From a virus: a stretch of DNA of 29,465 nt. A program made the position numbers and the translations under genes. Where the stretch lies: the IMG/VR virus record IMGVR_UViG_3300009181_000253, positions 1-29,465 of that record, one strand, 5' to 3'. This document shows positions 11,942 to 21,485 of this stretch, one piece after another (within the stretch, counting starts at the first letter, position 1; each line of letters starts with the position of its first letter). Under the pieces are notes generated by a model. It did not search any database and was not told the DNA's origin. It saw only the letters and a program-made list of their open reading frames with translations.

Positions 11942-12745
11942 GTGGATATTGATATGGAAGGCGCTATTAATGCGCTTGTTTCGGATGACGTTCCGGTTAT
12001 GGACACGCCTATGGACAACACTCTTTATGAGGAGCAGGTTGTTGAGGAATCCTTTACTGGTCTTGATCCGTCTAGTCTTCCCGAAGATCTTCAGTTGTAT
12101 TATAAGAATATGCAGGCTGATTATACTAGGAAGACACAGGAGATTGCTGAGCAGCGTAAGCAGTATCAGCAGTTAACTGAGTATGGAATTGATCCAAATT
12201 ATGCGTTGGAAGCGGTTGGCTTCTTGCAGCGGTTGGACGATGACCCGGCTTTTGCGGCTGATGTTGCTCGTCAATTAGCGCCGATGGAAGAATACCCAGC
12301 GACAGAACAATACTACGATGAAGAGAGTGTTCCTTACGATAATGCTAGTGGAGATTACGATTATATTTCTCCAAGTTTGCAGGCTGAGTTAGAGTCTATG
12401 CGCGAGTTTCGTTCTTCGTTTAATGAGCAGCAACAGGAACAGGCAATGCTTGTTGAGTTGCATCAGGAGGAAACGTATATTCGTGAGCAGTATCCGCATT
12501 ATAATGAAACGGATATTGAGAATATTTATCAGGTTGCTCATGCTACTGATGGTGATCTTCTTGCAGCGCAAGAGGTTTATACTAGTATGGAGCAGAGTAT
12601 CTTGAATAAGTATCTACAATCTAAACAGATTCCACAAGGGCTTACGAGTCCTAGTGGTGGTCCTGCGAGTGTTCCGGGTAGGTCTTTTGCTAATCTTGAT
12701 GAGGCGCATAAGGCTGCTATGGAGAGGTTGCGTAATCTTCAATAA
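11942..12745 (+). CDS. Scaffolding protein (267 aa)
   Basis: It is acidic and mostly helical, as scaffolds are. The segment LPEDLQLYYKNMQADYTRKTQE (46-67) is the signature of podovirus- and siphovirus-type head scaffolds, followed by a Gln-rich coiled-coil region and an acidic centre. The C-terminus has an amphipathic helix (LDEAHKAAMERLRNLQ) of the type that binds the coat protein. It sits directly before the capsid gene, the normal place. GTG 11942 follows AAGGAG. It directs procapsid assembly and is lost before maturation. Confidence 0.85.
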   Translation: MDIDMEGAINALVSDDVPVMDTPMDNTLYEEQVVEESFTGLDPSSLPEDLQLYYKNMQADYTRKTQEIAEQRKQYQQLTEYGIDPNYALEAVGFLQRLDDDPAFAADVARQLAPMEEYPATEQYYDEESVPYDNASGDYDYISPSLQAELESMREFRSSFNEQQQEQAMLVELHQEETYIREQYPHYNETDIENIYQVAHATDGDLLAAQEVYTSMEQSILNKYLQSKQIPQGLTSPSGGPASVPGRSFANLDEAHKAAMERLRNLQ

Positions 12746-12771
12746 TTAATTAATATTATTGGAGGTCTATA

Positions 12772-14133
12772 ATGGCTGGTGGAACGTTAACTACTGTTGA
12801 CGCTATTCTCAAGGAGTATTACCTTGGGCCGGTGCAAGAACAGTTGAATAATGAAGTTCTTCTTCTGTCGCGTATTGAAGCGCGTTCGGAAGATCTTGTT
12901 GGTAAAGCGGCATTCGTGCCGCTGCATACTGGACGTTCGTCTGGTATTGGTGCTGTTGGTGAAGACGCAGCGTTGCCTGCGGCTGGTAATCAGTCGTATG
13001 CTCGCGCTGAGTATGATCTTAAGTACTTGTATGGTCGGATTCGAGTTACGGGTCCGTCGATGGCTAAGACTAAGAGTGACGCTGGTGCTTTCCTTCAGAC
13101 CCTTAAGGGCGAGATGGACGGCGTTCGTGCCGACTTGACGAAGGATCTTGCTCGTCAGATTTATGGTACGGGTGACGGTGTTATTGGTGTTGGTACTCCT
13201 GATGCTACGACTGCTACGACGCATACGATTACGCTTGCGGATTGGGAGCCGTTGAAGAAGGGGCAGTTCTATGTTGGTCAACTCGTCAACTGTTTTGTTG
13301 AGTCTACGGGTGTTGCTACTGCTGGTACGATTACAGAGTTTACGATTTCGGCTGTTGCTATTGTGGCTGCCGCAACGTCAACCCTTACGATTACTAGTAC
13401 TAGTGTTGCCATGACTGCTGTGCGAGTTGCTATTACTCGTTCTGGTAGTGTTACTGCGGCTCAAGCATTGGATCGTTTTAATAACACGACTCGTTCTAAT
13501 GAGATTGATGGTCTTACTCGTGTGGTTAATGTGTTTACTCCTGCTGCGGCTGCTGCAACGAATGGTACTATTGCTAGTGCTACTCTTGCTACTGCTCAGG
13601 GTAAGTCTGGTTCGCTTGGTAAGATTGACGCTTACTCGTCAACGTATTGGGATAATCAGCGTACGTTCGGTGCTACGCCGGGTACTGCTGAGGCTCTTAC
13701 GATCATGCGTGTGCAACAGGCTATTAACCTTGGTCGTCAGAAGGGCGCTACGCCTTCTGCGATTATTACGTCGCTTGGTGTGCAGCGTGAGTTCTATCGT
13801 CTGCTTCAGGCTAATCAGCAGTTCGTTGCTCCGGGTGATACCGCGTATGCGTCTGGTTTTAGTACGCTGACGTATAATGGTATGCCGGTCATTGCTGATC
13901 TGGATGCTCCGTTTGGTAAGATGTTTATTCTGGACGAGTCTACACTTAAGGTGTTCTCGGATCAGGATTGGCACTTCCTTGATGGGGATGGTCAGACGCT
14001 TCGTCAGGTTTCGGATCGTGACGCTTATGAGGCTATCATGGTTCGCTACATGAATATGGGTGCTACGAATCGTAACAAGAACGTTGTCATTAATGATATT
14101 AATGTTAACGGTGTTGCTGACGCTGGTATCTAA
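12772..14133 (+). CDS. Major capsid protein (453 aa), HK97-fold type
   Basis: The N-terminus (TLTTVDAILKEYYLGPVQEQL, then LLSRIEARSEDLVGKAAFVPLHTGRSSGIGAVGEDAALP) is typical of a capsid family found in many tailed phages, with an extended arm, then the P-domain helix and A-domain. A Thr/Ala/Val-rich insertion at about 140-235 may be an extra surface domain. The region YAEYDLKYLYGRIRVTGPSM-like at 73-95 fits the E-loop neighbourhood. GGAGG lies before ATG 12772. A terminator follows the gene, in agreement with high expression. Order scaffold-capsid supports the call. Confidence 0.9.
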   Translation: MAGGTLTTVDAILKEYYLGPVQEQLNNEVLLLSRIEARSEDLVGKAAFVPLHTGRSSGIGAVGEDAALPAAGNQSYARAEYDLKYLYGRIRVTGPSMAKTKSDAGAFLQTLKGEMDGVRADLTKDLARQIYGTGDGVIGVGTPDATTATTHTITLADWEPLKKGQFYVGQLVNCFVESTGVATAGTITEFTISAVAIVAAATSTLTITSTSVAMTAVRVAITRSGSVTAAQALDRFNNTTRSNEIDGLTRVVNVFTPAAAAATNGTIASATLATAQGKSGSLGKIDAYSSTYWDNQRTFGATPGTAEALTIMRVQQAINLGRQKGATPSAIITSLGVQREFYRLLQANQQFVAPGDTAYASGFSTLTYNGMPVIADLDAPFGKMFILDESTLKVFSDQDWHFLDGDGQTLRQVSDRDAYEAIMVRYMNMGATNRNKNVVINDINVNGVADAGI

Positions 14134-14141
14134 GAATAAGT

Positions 14142-14174
14142 GGGAGGGGGGCTTCGGCTCCTCTCCCATTCTTT
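14142..14174 (+). terminator. Rho-independent terminator after the capsid gene
   Basis: GGGAGGGGGGC and GCTCCTCTCCC pair as an 11-bp stem (two G-U pairs) closed by a TTCG tetraloop and followed by ATTCTTT. The T run is broken, so termination may be partial, letting some transcripts pass to the tail genes. Confidence 0.8.
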
Positions 14175-14194
14175 ATAGAGAGGAGGCACGGATT

Positions 14195-14461
14195 ATGAGT
14201 GGGGCGTGGACTCGTAAAGCAGGTAAGAACCCTGAAGGCGGATTAAATCAAACTGGGCGAGACTCGTATAATCGTGCGAACAATGCTAATCTTCAGGCTC
14301 CAGTTAGCGCAGCGGAGGCTAGTAATTCTCCTAAGGCCGCTAATCGTAGGAAAAGTTTTTGTGCTAGGATGAAAGGTATGAAGAAGCGGAATACTTCTGC
14401 TAAGACTGCTAATGATCCTAATAGTCGTATTAATAAGAGTTTAAGGAAGTGGGATTGTTAA
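14195..14461 (+). CDS. Small conserved phage protein, RK-rich (88 aa; DUF6321-like)
   Basis: The protein begins MSGAWTRKAGKNPEGGLNQ and has the pattern SPKAANRRKSFCARMKGM (near 43-60) and RKWDC at the C-terminus. I know this pattern from a widespread small family of phages and bacteria (I believe DUF6321). Its role is unknown; in several phages it sits among head genes. It is basic and has two cysteines (positions 54 and 88). ATG 14195 has GAGAGGAGG upstream. The longer in-frame reading that begins inside the capsid gene would cross the terminator and is not used. Confidence 0.75.
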   Translation: MSGAWTRKAGKNPEGGLNQTGRDSYNRANNANLQAPVSAAEASNSPKAANRRKSFCARMKGMKKRNTSAKTANDPNSRINKSLRKWDC

Positions 14462-14462
14462 G

Positions 14463-14888
14463 GTGAAGATTTATATTCCTGGTCGTGGTAGTGTGGATTC
14501 TGATGTGTATAAGGTTGATGCTGCTGTGCGTCAGTATAATGAGCGGCTTAGTTTTAAGTTGAATGAGGATACACAAGATTATTGTATTTATATGCGTATG
14601 CCTCGTCCTGAACCCGACTTGCCTATTCTCGGGTTTGGTCGTACGGTTCCTCATCCTGATGCTGCTTGTAAGAAGTTGTGGGAGTCTGATACTATGATTC
14701 ATGGTGATAAGATTCTTAATGATATTCTTAAGTCGCAGGAAGAGTTTAAGAAGGCTAAGCATTATGCGGCGGATCAGGCTACTCAAGATTCTGCTGAGCG
14801 TATTGAGTATTTGATGCGTAGTCGTGGGGATAGTCCTGTTATTAAAAGTACAAGAAAGGTGGTGAAGAAGAATGACAATCATGACTGA
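14463..14888 (+). CDS. Hypothetical head-region protein (141 aa)
   Basis: A 141-residue protein begins MKIYIPGRGSVDSDVYKVD at a GTG one base after the previous stop. A compact first part (to about 80) contains LPILGFGRTVPHPDA, and the second part is a charged helix ending in a Lys-rich tail (KSTRKVVKKNDNHD). The place between capsid and gp4-like adaptor suggests a head or head-completion role. It overlaps the next gene by 17 bases. I do not recognise the family. Confidence 0.75.
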   Translation: MKIYIPGRGSVDSDVYKVDAAVRQYNERLSFKLNEDTQDYCIYMRMPRPEPDLPILGFGRTVPHPDAACKKLWESDTMIHGDKILNDILKSQEEFKKAKHYAADQATQDSAERIEYLMRSRGDSPVIKSTRKVVKKNDNHD

Positions 14889-15504
14889 TTGGATTGATAC
14901 AATGCAGGATTATGGTTTTGAGGATTTTGAGCAGACCACCCTTGCAAGGCTTCTTGATGATGCTCATAAGGAAGTGTGTCTTCGTGAGCCTTGGCCTTTT
15001 CTTGAAAAGCAAGAGACTATTGTACAGGCGGGTAATGATGATACGGTTACTACTGTAGGTAGTCTTGGGCAGGTTCTTGCGTTTGTTAATACAACGGATA
15101 ATAATGTTCTTGTTCCTATGCGTAATGATGTTCAATTTAAAGATTTTGTTTATGATTTGACTGAGGTAGCGGTGCCTACTCGTTACTATTTTATTGCTGA
15201 TCAGTTATACTTGTGGCCTATTCCTGATGGGAGTAAGACGTTAAAGATTCGTTATTTGCAGCAACCCGGTACGCTGACTGTGGCTAGTCTTGATGCGGAT
15301 ATTCTTTGGCCTTCTCGTCACGATAGTGTCGTCTTGTATAGTGCTCTTAGTAAGGCTTATCTTATTAATGATGATCCTCAGAGTGCTGTTATGCAGCAGG
15401 TTATGGAACAACGGTTGCAGGTTGCGCGTAACGATTTGTGGATGAAACAGTTTGATCGTACTGATCGGGTTATTGTTCTTGACGATAATGATTATACTTT
15501 TTAG
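14872..15504 (+). CDS. Head-tail adaptor, P22 gp4-like (210 aa)
   Basis: The N-terminal helix with DWIDTMQDYGFEDF and LDDAHKEVCLREPWPFLEKQE is the pattern of podovirus gp4-type adaptors (a helix ending in a REPWPF motif). The middle is a beta sandwich with RYYFIADQLYLWPIPDG (99-115), and the C-terminus is helical with an extended tail. Such proteins form a dodecameric ring under the portal, close the DNA-filled head and accept the tail hub. P22 gp4 is also a muramidase; I see no catalytic motif here. Order portal, capsid, adaptor, hub supports the call. Confidence 0.8.
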   Translation: MTIMTDWIDTMQDYGFEDFEQTTLARLLDDAHKEVCLREPWPFLEKQETIVQAGNDDTVTTVGSLGQVLAFVNTTDNNVLVPMRNDVQFKDFVYDLTEVAVPTRYYFIADQLYLWPIPDGSKTLKIRYLQQPGTLTVASLDADILWPSRHDSVVLYSALSKAYLINDDPQSAVMQQVMEQRLQVARNDLWMKQFDRTDRVIVLDDNDYTF

Positions 15505-15519
15505 AGAAGGGGAGGTACT

Positions 15520-18378
15520 ATGAGTTTGCAGTTTACTAGTGTGCCTCCTATTCCTAGGGGTATGAATCTGGCTGGTCCCCCACTTTTTATTGATGATTCT
15601 TATTGTCGGTGGATGCAGGATGTTCTTGTTGATCGTCCGGGCCAGTTGCGTATGCGTGGTCCGTTGGGGTATTGGTATGATGCTACTACGGATAGTATTG
15701 GTTTGAGTGAGGGTCAGCAGATTATTGGTGCGTGTGAGACTACGATTAGTAATTCTACTGGTATTCCTGAGTGGCGTGGCGCTATCTTTGTTGCTAAGGG
15801 TCCAGACAATGATACTCTTGCTGCACAATCTACTGGTGTGAGTGCGCGTATTACCACTAATGGTTTTATGAATGTCTTTAAAAAGGTTAATGATGTTCCG
15901 GCTATTGTTGGTACTGTTAATCTTCCTTTTAATCTTAATGTTCAATATAATTATGATGAGAAGCGTTGGGTTAATCTTACTACGATTGATGCTAAGGCTG
16001 CGCTTGGTGGTGGTGTTTGGGTTGGTGTGATTGATGATGTTACTAATACTAGTGATTCTGGTGCTTCTGCTTTGTTTTTTTGGAAGGGTGGTGGGCAGGT
16101 TCCTGTTAGTATTGGTAGTGCTTCTTGGGATGTTGGTAGCACTACTCCAAATGTAATTACTCACTCTTCTACTACTGGTGTTGAGTCGGGTATGTTTGCT
16201 TTTTATAATAATGGTACTACAGAACGCTATCTTGGTACTGTTGTAAGCACTACTAGCACTACTGTTACTTTAGAGAAAAATGTTTTAGCGCGTACCGTAA
16301 CTGAAAGCGTTAGTGGACTTACTGTTATTTATCGTAGTATTCGTGGCTTTGTTCATCAGTATGGTAGGGGTTTTGCTAATTATGATGGTGGTGCTTATCT
16401 TACTGGTGGTGGTATCGGTACTGATGCTGAAGGGCTTTTTAAGGCTGCTAAGTTAACGGCTGGTACAAGTATCTCTACTCATTATGCTTATGTGTATCGT
16501 AATAGTGATTATCAGTATGTTGGTAGGATTCTATATAATGGTACTGTTAGTAATACGCAGGTTCAACTTGCGGCTGGCGCTAATGAGCGAGCGATGACAG
16601 TTAGTCAGTATGTACAGAATGAGGCTTATGTTATTATTCGAGATGATACTGATGCTTATCATGGTGCTGCTACTTATGATAGTATTGCTGCGCCTATTAA
16701 TCTTATTGATAGGCGGCCCGATATGGCCCCAACAAAACTTACTCTTACTAGTGGCACTAAAGCGCCACTACCCGCTCCGGGTATACTTAACTCTACCTAC
16801 GCAGGACGACAATGGTTTGCAAACTTTAACACCACAGAAAACGCTTATGATATTAATATTAATCGTGTTGTATTCTCTAGTAAGGATAATCCAGAGAATA
16901 TTAATCTTTGTCAAGATGCGTCGGATAGTATTGTGGTGCCGGGTCGTGAGAACATTATTGGTATTGCTGGGTCTACTTCTGGTTTGCTTGTCTTCCTTGA
17001 AAACAAGACGTATATTATTCGCGGCACTAAGCGCTCTAACTTTGCATTACAAGAACTCTACCCCGATGGTTGTATCAGTACGACTAGTATTGTTCAGGTT
17101 GGTGGTGGTGTAATCTGGGCAGGCAAGCAGGGCATCTATTATTATGATGGGGCTACTGTACGCAACTTTACTTCTGAAGCACTCGGCGTTTACTATACTG
17201 ATGGTATTAAGGGTTTTAATTTAGCGAAGAATAGTGTTTATGCTTTTGTTTATAATAATTATCTTATTATGAATTTTACTAAGTGGTTTAGTAATTATTC
17301 GTTGCGTCGGTGGCAGTCGGCTGGAGAGTTTACAACGGACGGTATTACTTATCAGGACATTACTAATAATAGTTCTGTTGGTATAGTTAATCCTACTAAG
17401 ATTTGTTTTGCTATTTATCTTCCTACTGGGGCTATTACTAGTATGAGTAATTTTACTCCTCGCGGTTATATGACGGGTATTATGGCGGCTAATACGGCTA
17501 CTAATAGTATCTCTCCTCCTAAGGGTAATACTGGTACATTGTTTGATTTGAAAACATTGTTTACTGAGAACATTGATAATGAGGCTACGGATGGTGTCTT
17601 TAAGTCTTATTATTCTAATGATATTGTTTATTCTACTAGTACTGGTACTAGTGCTAATGGTCCAGATTTTTATATTGAGACTAAGCAATACAATTTTGAT
17701 GAGACTACTCTTGTTAAGTGGTGGCGTAAACTAATGTTTAATATTAAGATTAGTCAGGGCGCTATGATGGTTGAGTTTGTTGATGTTAATAATCAGAGTT
17801 TAGTGGAACCTGTGACTCGTTCTAGTCCGGTTGAGTATAATAGTTCTGATGAGAACGGGTTTTTTATTGTTGATGCTACCCAGTTTGTTTGGGATTATTA
17901 TGAGAATCTAGGTGTTACGCTTCTCGATCTTACTTGGCAGGATATTGAAGATACTCGTAAGTATTGGACGGAGTACTTTACGGGACAAGAGATTAGGTAC
18001 TCTAAGTGGTTGGGTATCCGTAAGACGAGTCTTGGTTTCCGGGTACATACGTTGTGTGGTTTTACTTTGTTTACTCTTGCTGTTACTAATAAGTCTTTAA
18101 CTAGTAATGTTGCTTCTCTTACTGTCGCTGATTCTAGTTCTATTATTGTTGGTGATAATATTCTTGTTAATATTAATGATGCTGCTTTTGATGGTTTGTG
18201 GCGTGTGCAGACTAATAGTGGTAATGTTGTTACTTATGATCGAACGTACGATAATGTGACTAGTGTGGCTGTTACTAATCCGTTGTATACTATTGGCTCG
18301 GAAGTTATTCCAGAAATCGTTGCAATCAACGATTGGGTATGGGGATTGAAACCATTAAGGCCCGGTAGAAACCGATGA
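15520..18378 (+). CDS. Tail hub/nozzle protein, P22 gp10-like (952 aa)
   Basis: The N-terminus (FTSVPPIPRGMNLAGPP) and the many beta strands throughout, with propeller-like segments (FLENKTYIIRGTKRSNF, GGVIWAGKQGIYYYDGATVRNF), resemble the tail-hub or nozzle proteins of P22-type podoviruses, which attach to gp4 and close the tail tube. It is longer than P22 gp10 (about 470), and the excess lies mostly in a middle region (about 100-420) and a C-terminal region (about 780-952), which may carry tail-fibre attachment or extra beta domains. GGGGAGG lies before ATG 15520. The last codons overlap the next start (ATGA). Confidence 0.8.
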   Translation: MSLQFTSVPPIPRGMNLAGPPLFIDDSYCRWMQDVLVDRPGQLRMRGPLGYWYDATTDSIGLSEGQQIIGACETTISNSTGIPEWRGAIFVAKGPDNDTLAAQSTGVSARITTNGFMNVFKKVNDVPAIVGTVNLPFNLNVQYNYDEKRWVNLTTIDAKAALGGGVWVGVIDDVTNTSDSGASALFFWKGGGQVPVSIGSASWDVGSTTPNVITHSSTTGVESGMFAFYNNGTTERYLGTVVSTTSTTVTLEKNVLARTVTESVSGLTVIYRSIRGFVHQYGRGFANYDGGAYLTGGGIGTDAEGLFKAAKLTAGTSISTHYAYVYRNSDYQYVGRILYNGTVSNTQVQLAAGANERAMTVSQYVQNEAYVIIRDDTDAYHGAATYDSIAAPINLIDRRPDMAPTKLTLTSGTKAPLPAPGILNSTYAGRQWFANFNTTENAYDININRVVFSSKDNPENINLCQDASDSIVVPGRENIIGIAGSTSGLLVFLENKTYIIRGTKRSNFALQELYPDGCISTTSIVQVGGGVIWAGKQGIYYYDGATVRNFTSEALGVYYTDGIKGFNLAKNSVYAFVYNNYLIMNFTKWFSNYSLRRWQSAGEFTTDGITYQDITNNSSVGIVNPTKICFAIYLPTGAITSMSNFTPRGYMTGIMAANTATNSISPPKGNTGTLFDLKTLFTENIDNEATDGVFKSYYSNDIVYSTSTGTSANGPDFYIETKQYNFDETTLVKWWRKLMFNIKISQGAMMVEFVDVNNQSLVEPVTRSSPVEYNSSDENGFFIVDATQFVWDYYENLGVTLLDLTWQDIEDTRKYWTEYFTGQEIRYSKWLGIRKTSLGFRVHTLCGFTLFTLAVTNKSLTSNVASLTVADSSSIIVGDNILVNINDAAFDGLWRVQTNSGNVVTYDRTYDNVTSVAVTNPLYTIGSEVIPEIVAINDWVWGLKPLRPGRNR

Positions 18379-19964
18379 TTGGACTACCAAATTTTGATTT
18401 AACAAACCAGAGTGGTAAACAAAAGTTTGTAGAATACGTTGTTGGGCTTATGCGTAATGAGATTATTGTGTTTACTGCTAGTTATAATGATTTTGAAGAT
18501 GAGAGTCGTTCTTCTTTGCCTGATGGTTTACTTGTTAATAATCATAGAATTGGGCTTAATGTTAATAAGCCTGTTGCTGGTGATGTTACTCCGGGTACTT
18601 ATTATACTAGTACTGATGTTGCTGGTGGTACTACTTATAGGTCTGATGGTATTGATTGGGTTGCGGTTGCTGCGGGTGTTACTCCGGGTAATCTTACTGG
18701 TGATGTTACTAGTGTGGGGTTGGCGACTAGTATTGCTCCGAATGTTATTGTTGATGCTGATGTTAATGTTTCAGCAGCGATTGCTTATTCTAAGTTGAAT
18801 CTTGCTCTTAGTATTGTAAACGCTGACGTTAACGCAAGTGCTGCTATTAGTTACTCTAAACTTAATCTTAATAATAGTATTGTAAGCGGAGATATTGTTA
18901 GTTTGGTTTGGTCTAAAATTACAAGCACACCCACTACGCTTAGTGGTTATGGCATTACTGATGCTGTTAATAGTGTTACTACTCGTACTGCTAATACTGT
19001 ATTTTCTGGTCCTACTACTGGAGTAGCAGTAGCGCCTACGTTTAGGGCCTTAGTTGCAGCAGATATTCCTACACTTACTCTTGCTAAAATTAGTGATGCT
19101 GGTACTGCGGCTGCTAAGAATATTCCTGCTTCTGGTAATGCTAGTGCTACTGAGGTTGTTTATGGTAGTGATACTAGGCTTACTACTGCTGCGGCAAATC
19201 AAGTTATGTATAAAAACAGTTCTAATGTTGCTGTTGGTAACGCTACGTTTACTTTTGATACTAGTGCTCTTTATGTTCCTTACCTTAAGGTTAATACTGC
19301 TTCTGGTGATGAGGGTGGACAAATTGATCTTATAAAATCGGTAACTAATACTACTTTAAGTGCTGGTGTTAGTATTGACGTTTACCGAGATAAATTTAGG
19401 ATTTATGAGAGTGGCGGAACAAACAGGGGCTATTACCTTGACATGACAGAAGGGCTTGCTAGTGGGGCATCACAAATTGTTTCTAAAGATACTAGTGGTA
19501 ACTTTACTGCTGGTACTATTACGGCAGCATTAACAGGTACCGCTTCGACTGCTACAGCGCTTATTACAAATAGTGTTCTTACGGCACCAGCAGAAGTTTT
19601 TGCTACTCGCGCCGCTATGACAGGTACTGTTAACTATGATGTTAGTACTCAGGCTGTGTTGTATGCTAATGCTAATGCTACTGCTAACTGGACTCTTAAT
19701 GTTCGTGCTAGTTCTAGTGTTTCTTTAAACACGCTGCTTGGTGTTAATCAGGCTATTACTATTACGCTTATTAATCAGACTGGTACTACGGCTTATTATC
19801 AGACTGCTATGCAGATTGATAGTACTAGTGTTACTCCTAAATGGGTTAATGGTTCGGCCCCTGCTGCGGGTAACGCTTCGTCTAATGATGTGTATACGTT
19901 TACTATTCTTAAGACTGCGAGTGCTACATATACTGTGTTTGCTAGTTTGGTTCGGTGGGCATAG
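18375..19964 (+). CDS. Tail fibre protein (529 aa)
   Basis: The N-terminus (PNFDLTNQSGKQKFVEYVV) would anchor it on the tail. It carries typical fibre repeats: two copies of a DADVNVSAAIAYSKLNL-like unit (about 125-170), SGYGITDAV (187-195), and TSGNFTAGTITAALTGTAST (about 380-400). A variable C-terminus follows. Such repeats form trimeric shafts. The C-terminal part (about 405-529) has many beta strands and is the likely receptor-binding tip. It overlaps the hub gene by four bases. Strong Thr/Ser/Ala/Val bias fits a fibre. A chaperone for it may be one of the small genes downstream. Confidence 0.85.
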   Translation: MIGLPNFDLTNQSGKQKFVEYVVGLMRNEIIVFTASYNDFEDESRSSLPDGLLVNNHRIGLNVNKPVAGDVTPGTYYTSTDVAGGTTYRSDGIDWVAVAAGVTPGNLTGDVTSVGLATSIAPNVIVDADVNVSAAIAYSKLNLALSIVNADVNASAAISYSKLNLNNSIVSGDIVSLVWSKITSTPTTLSGYGITDAVNSVTTRTANTVFSGPTTGVAVAPTFRALVAADIPTLTLAKISDAGTAAAKNIPASGNASATEVVYGSDTRLTTAAANQVMYKNSSNVAVGNATFTFDTSALYVPYLKVNTASGDEGGQIDLIKSVTNTTLSAGVSIDVYRDKFRIYESGGTNRGYYLDMTEGLASGASQIVSKDTSGNFTAGTITAALTGTASTATALITNSVLTAPAEVFATRAAMTGTVNYDVSTQAVLYANANATANWTLNVRASSSVSLNTLLGVNQAITITLINQTGTTAYYQTAMQIDSTSVTPKWVNGSAPAAGNASSNDVYTFTILKTASATYTVFASLVRWA

Positions 19965-21025
19965 TGAGTCCTTTGCGTTCTACGTTTGCTTCAGCGTCTT
20001 ATCGAGGATATTTGCCAAGTTTTTATGCTTCGCTTACTAATTTCAATGGTTTTGGAACCAAATACTCTAACCCTGCTACATTACCTGCCGGAGATGGCAA
20101 TGGTATAGCGTTTTCTCCTAGCGGTACTGATATTGCAGTAGCACACAGCACTACTCCGTATATTTCAGCGTATCCTTGGAGCAGCGGTTTTGGTACTAAG
20201 TATACAAATCCAACACCACTACCCGGAGGCAATGGTTCTAGTGTAGCGTTTTCTCCTAGTGACAATTATATTGCAGTAGGACATTCTAATCCTACGTATG
20301 TTTCTGCGTATTCTTGGAGCAGCGGTTTTGGTACTAGAAGTTTAGGCGGCCCGAATGTCGGTGATCTTAATGGTGTAACGTTTAATTCTGGTGCTAGTGT
20401 TTTTGCAGCGGTAGGTAGTCTTACTCCTTACATTACGGCGCTTAGGTTTAATAATGGTTTTATTGGTGGTACATATTCTGTGCCTTCTACGCTGCCGACC
20501 GCTAGGGGTAATGGTGTAGCGTTTTCTTCTAATGGTGCTGATATTGCAGTAGCACACAATACTACGCCGTATATTTCAGCGTATCCGTTTACTTCTCTTT
20601 CTATTGGTGGTGGTTTTGGTACTAAGTACGCTAATCCCGCTACACTACCTCCTGGTACTTGTAATGGTGTAGCGTTTAGTAGTGTTACTGAGTCTATTGC
20701 AGTAGCACACAATAGTAGTCCGTATATGTCTGCGTATCCTTGGAGCAGCGGTTTTGGTACTAAGTACGCTAATCCCGCTACGTTGCCTGCTAATATTGGT
20801 AATGGTATAGCGTTTTCTCCTAGTAATAATAGTGTTGCAGTAGCACACAATAGTACTCCGTATATTTCAGTATACCCTTGGACTAGGACCTTTGGTACCA
20901 AGTATGCTAATCCTGCTACAGTACCTGCTAGTACAGGTAGTGGTGTAGCGTTTAATCTTAATACTGGGGCTATTGGAATAGCACACACTAATACTCCATA
21001 TGTTTCAGTGTACCCATCAACATAA
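19964..21025 (+). CDS. Tail protein with seven-bladed beta-propeller repeats (353 aa)
   Basis: After a short N-terminus (to about residue 25), the protein is seven repeats of about 43 residues with the pattern FGTKYxNPATLPxG, then GNGVAFSPS, then IAVAHSxxPYISAYPWSSG. Seven such units are the size of one closed WD40-like beta-propeller. Blades 1, 2, 5, 6 and 7 are close to each other; blades 3 and 4 have diverged. DNA repeats accompany them. It follows the fibre gene by a TAGTG junction; a GTG three codons earlier (19955) is an alternative start. In a tail cluster it likely binds the host surface or another tail part; binding partners are unknown. Confidence 0.8.
   Translation: MSPLRSTFASASYRGYLPSFYASLTNFNGFGTKYSNPATLPAGDGNGIAFSPSGTDIAVAHSTTPYISAYPWSSGFGTKYTNPTPLPGGNGSSVAFSPSDNYIAVGHSNPTYVSAYSWSSGFGTRSLGGPNVGDLNGVTFNSGASVFAAVGSLTPYITALRFNNGFIGGTYSVPSTLPTARGNGVAFSSNGADIAVAHNTTPYISAYPFTSLSIGGGFGTKYANPATLPPGTCNGVAFSSVTESIAVAHNSSPYMSAYPWSSGFGTKYANPATLPANIGNGIAFSPSNNSVAVAHNSTPYISVYPWTRTFGTKYANPATVPASTGSGVAFNLNTGAIGIAHTNTPYVSVYPST
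20065..20999 (+). repeat. DNA-level tandem repeats of the propeller gene
   Basis: About seven units of 125-155 bases repeat the same short stretches: GGAGCAGCGGTTTTGGTACT near 20178, 20315 and 20742; TTTTGGTACTAAGTACGCTA near 20613 and 20753; GCAGTAGCACACA near 20135, 20546, 20699 and 20838. Near-identical bases in some units suggest recent duplication or repair between blades. Confidence 0.7.
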
Positions 21026-21042
21026 AAATAAAGGAAAATATA

Positions 21043-21435
21043 ATGCTAATTGTTACAAACGAACAGATCCTCTCTGATCTTGCAGATAATATTGTTGCAC
21101 GAACACACGAGGTTCACCAATACGATACGAATATTAATAATTATAAGATGCTTCTTGAGAAGTACCCTGTTGCGTGGCCTGAGCATCTAGATCAGTTTAG
21201 GGGTATGGAGCCTCATGCGGCTGCCTCTCAATGCGGTGTGGAGGACATTGAAGAGTTGGCTGCTTGTCAACAGGCTGAGCGTGTGTCTTACTTGTTTAAG
21301 ACTGAGATGGTTGAGCGTTCTAAGGCTGCTGCTATTCTTGAGGTTCTTAAGGAGCAGATGCCTGATGATGTTGAGGAGGCGGCTATTACTGCTGCTATTG
21401 AGCGTCGCGCTGCGGCAATGAGCCAGTCTGTTTAA
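21043..21435 (+). CDS. Hypothetical helical protein (130 aa), possibly a tail-fibre assembly factor
   Basis: A 130-residue acidic protein begins MLIVTNEQILSDLADNIVA. It is nearly all helical with a likely coiled coil (LFKTEMVERSKAAAILEVLKEQMPDDVEEAAI), ending in an Ala-rich helix. AAGGAAAA precedes ATG 21043. Such short helical proteins directly after fibre genes are often fibre assembly chaperones, but this has no clear match to the known families, so the role is inferred from position. A gap of 50 AT-rich bases follows before the next gene. Confidence 0.7.
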   Translation: MLIVTNEQILSDLADNIVARTHEVHQYDTNINNYKMLLEKYPVAWPEHLDQFRGMEPHAAASQCGVEDIEELAACQQAERVSYLFKTEMVERSKAAAILEVLKEQMPDDVEEAAITAAIERRAAAMSQSV

Positions 21436-21485
21436 TCAATAAGATAAAAATTAATTTTATTATAAGTACAAAGGGGATATAAATC

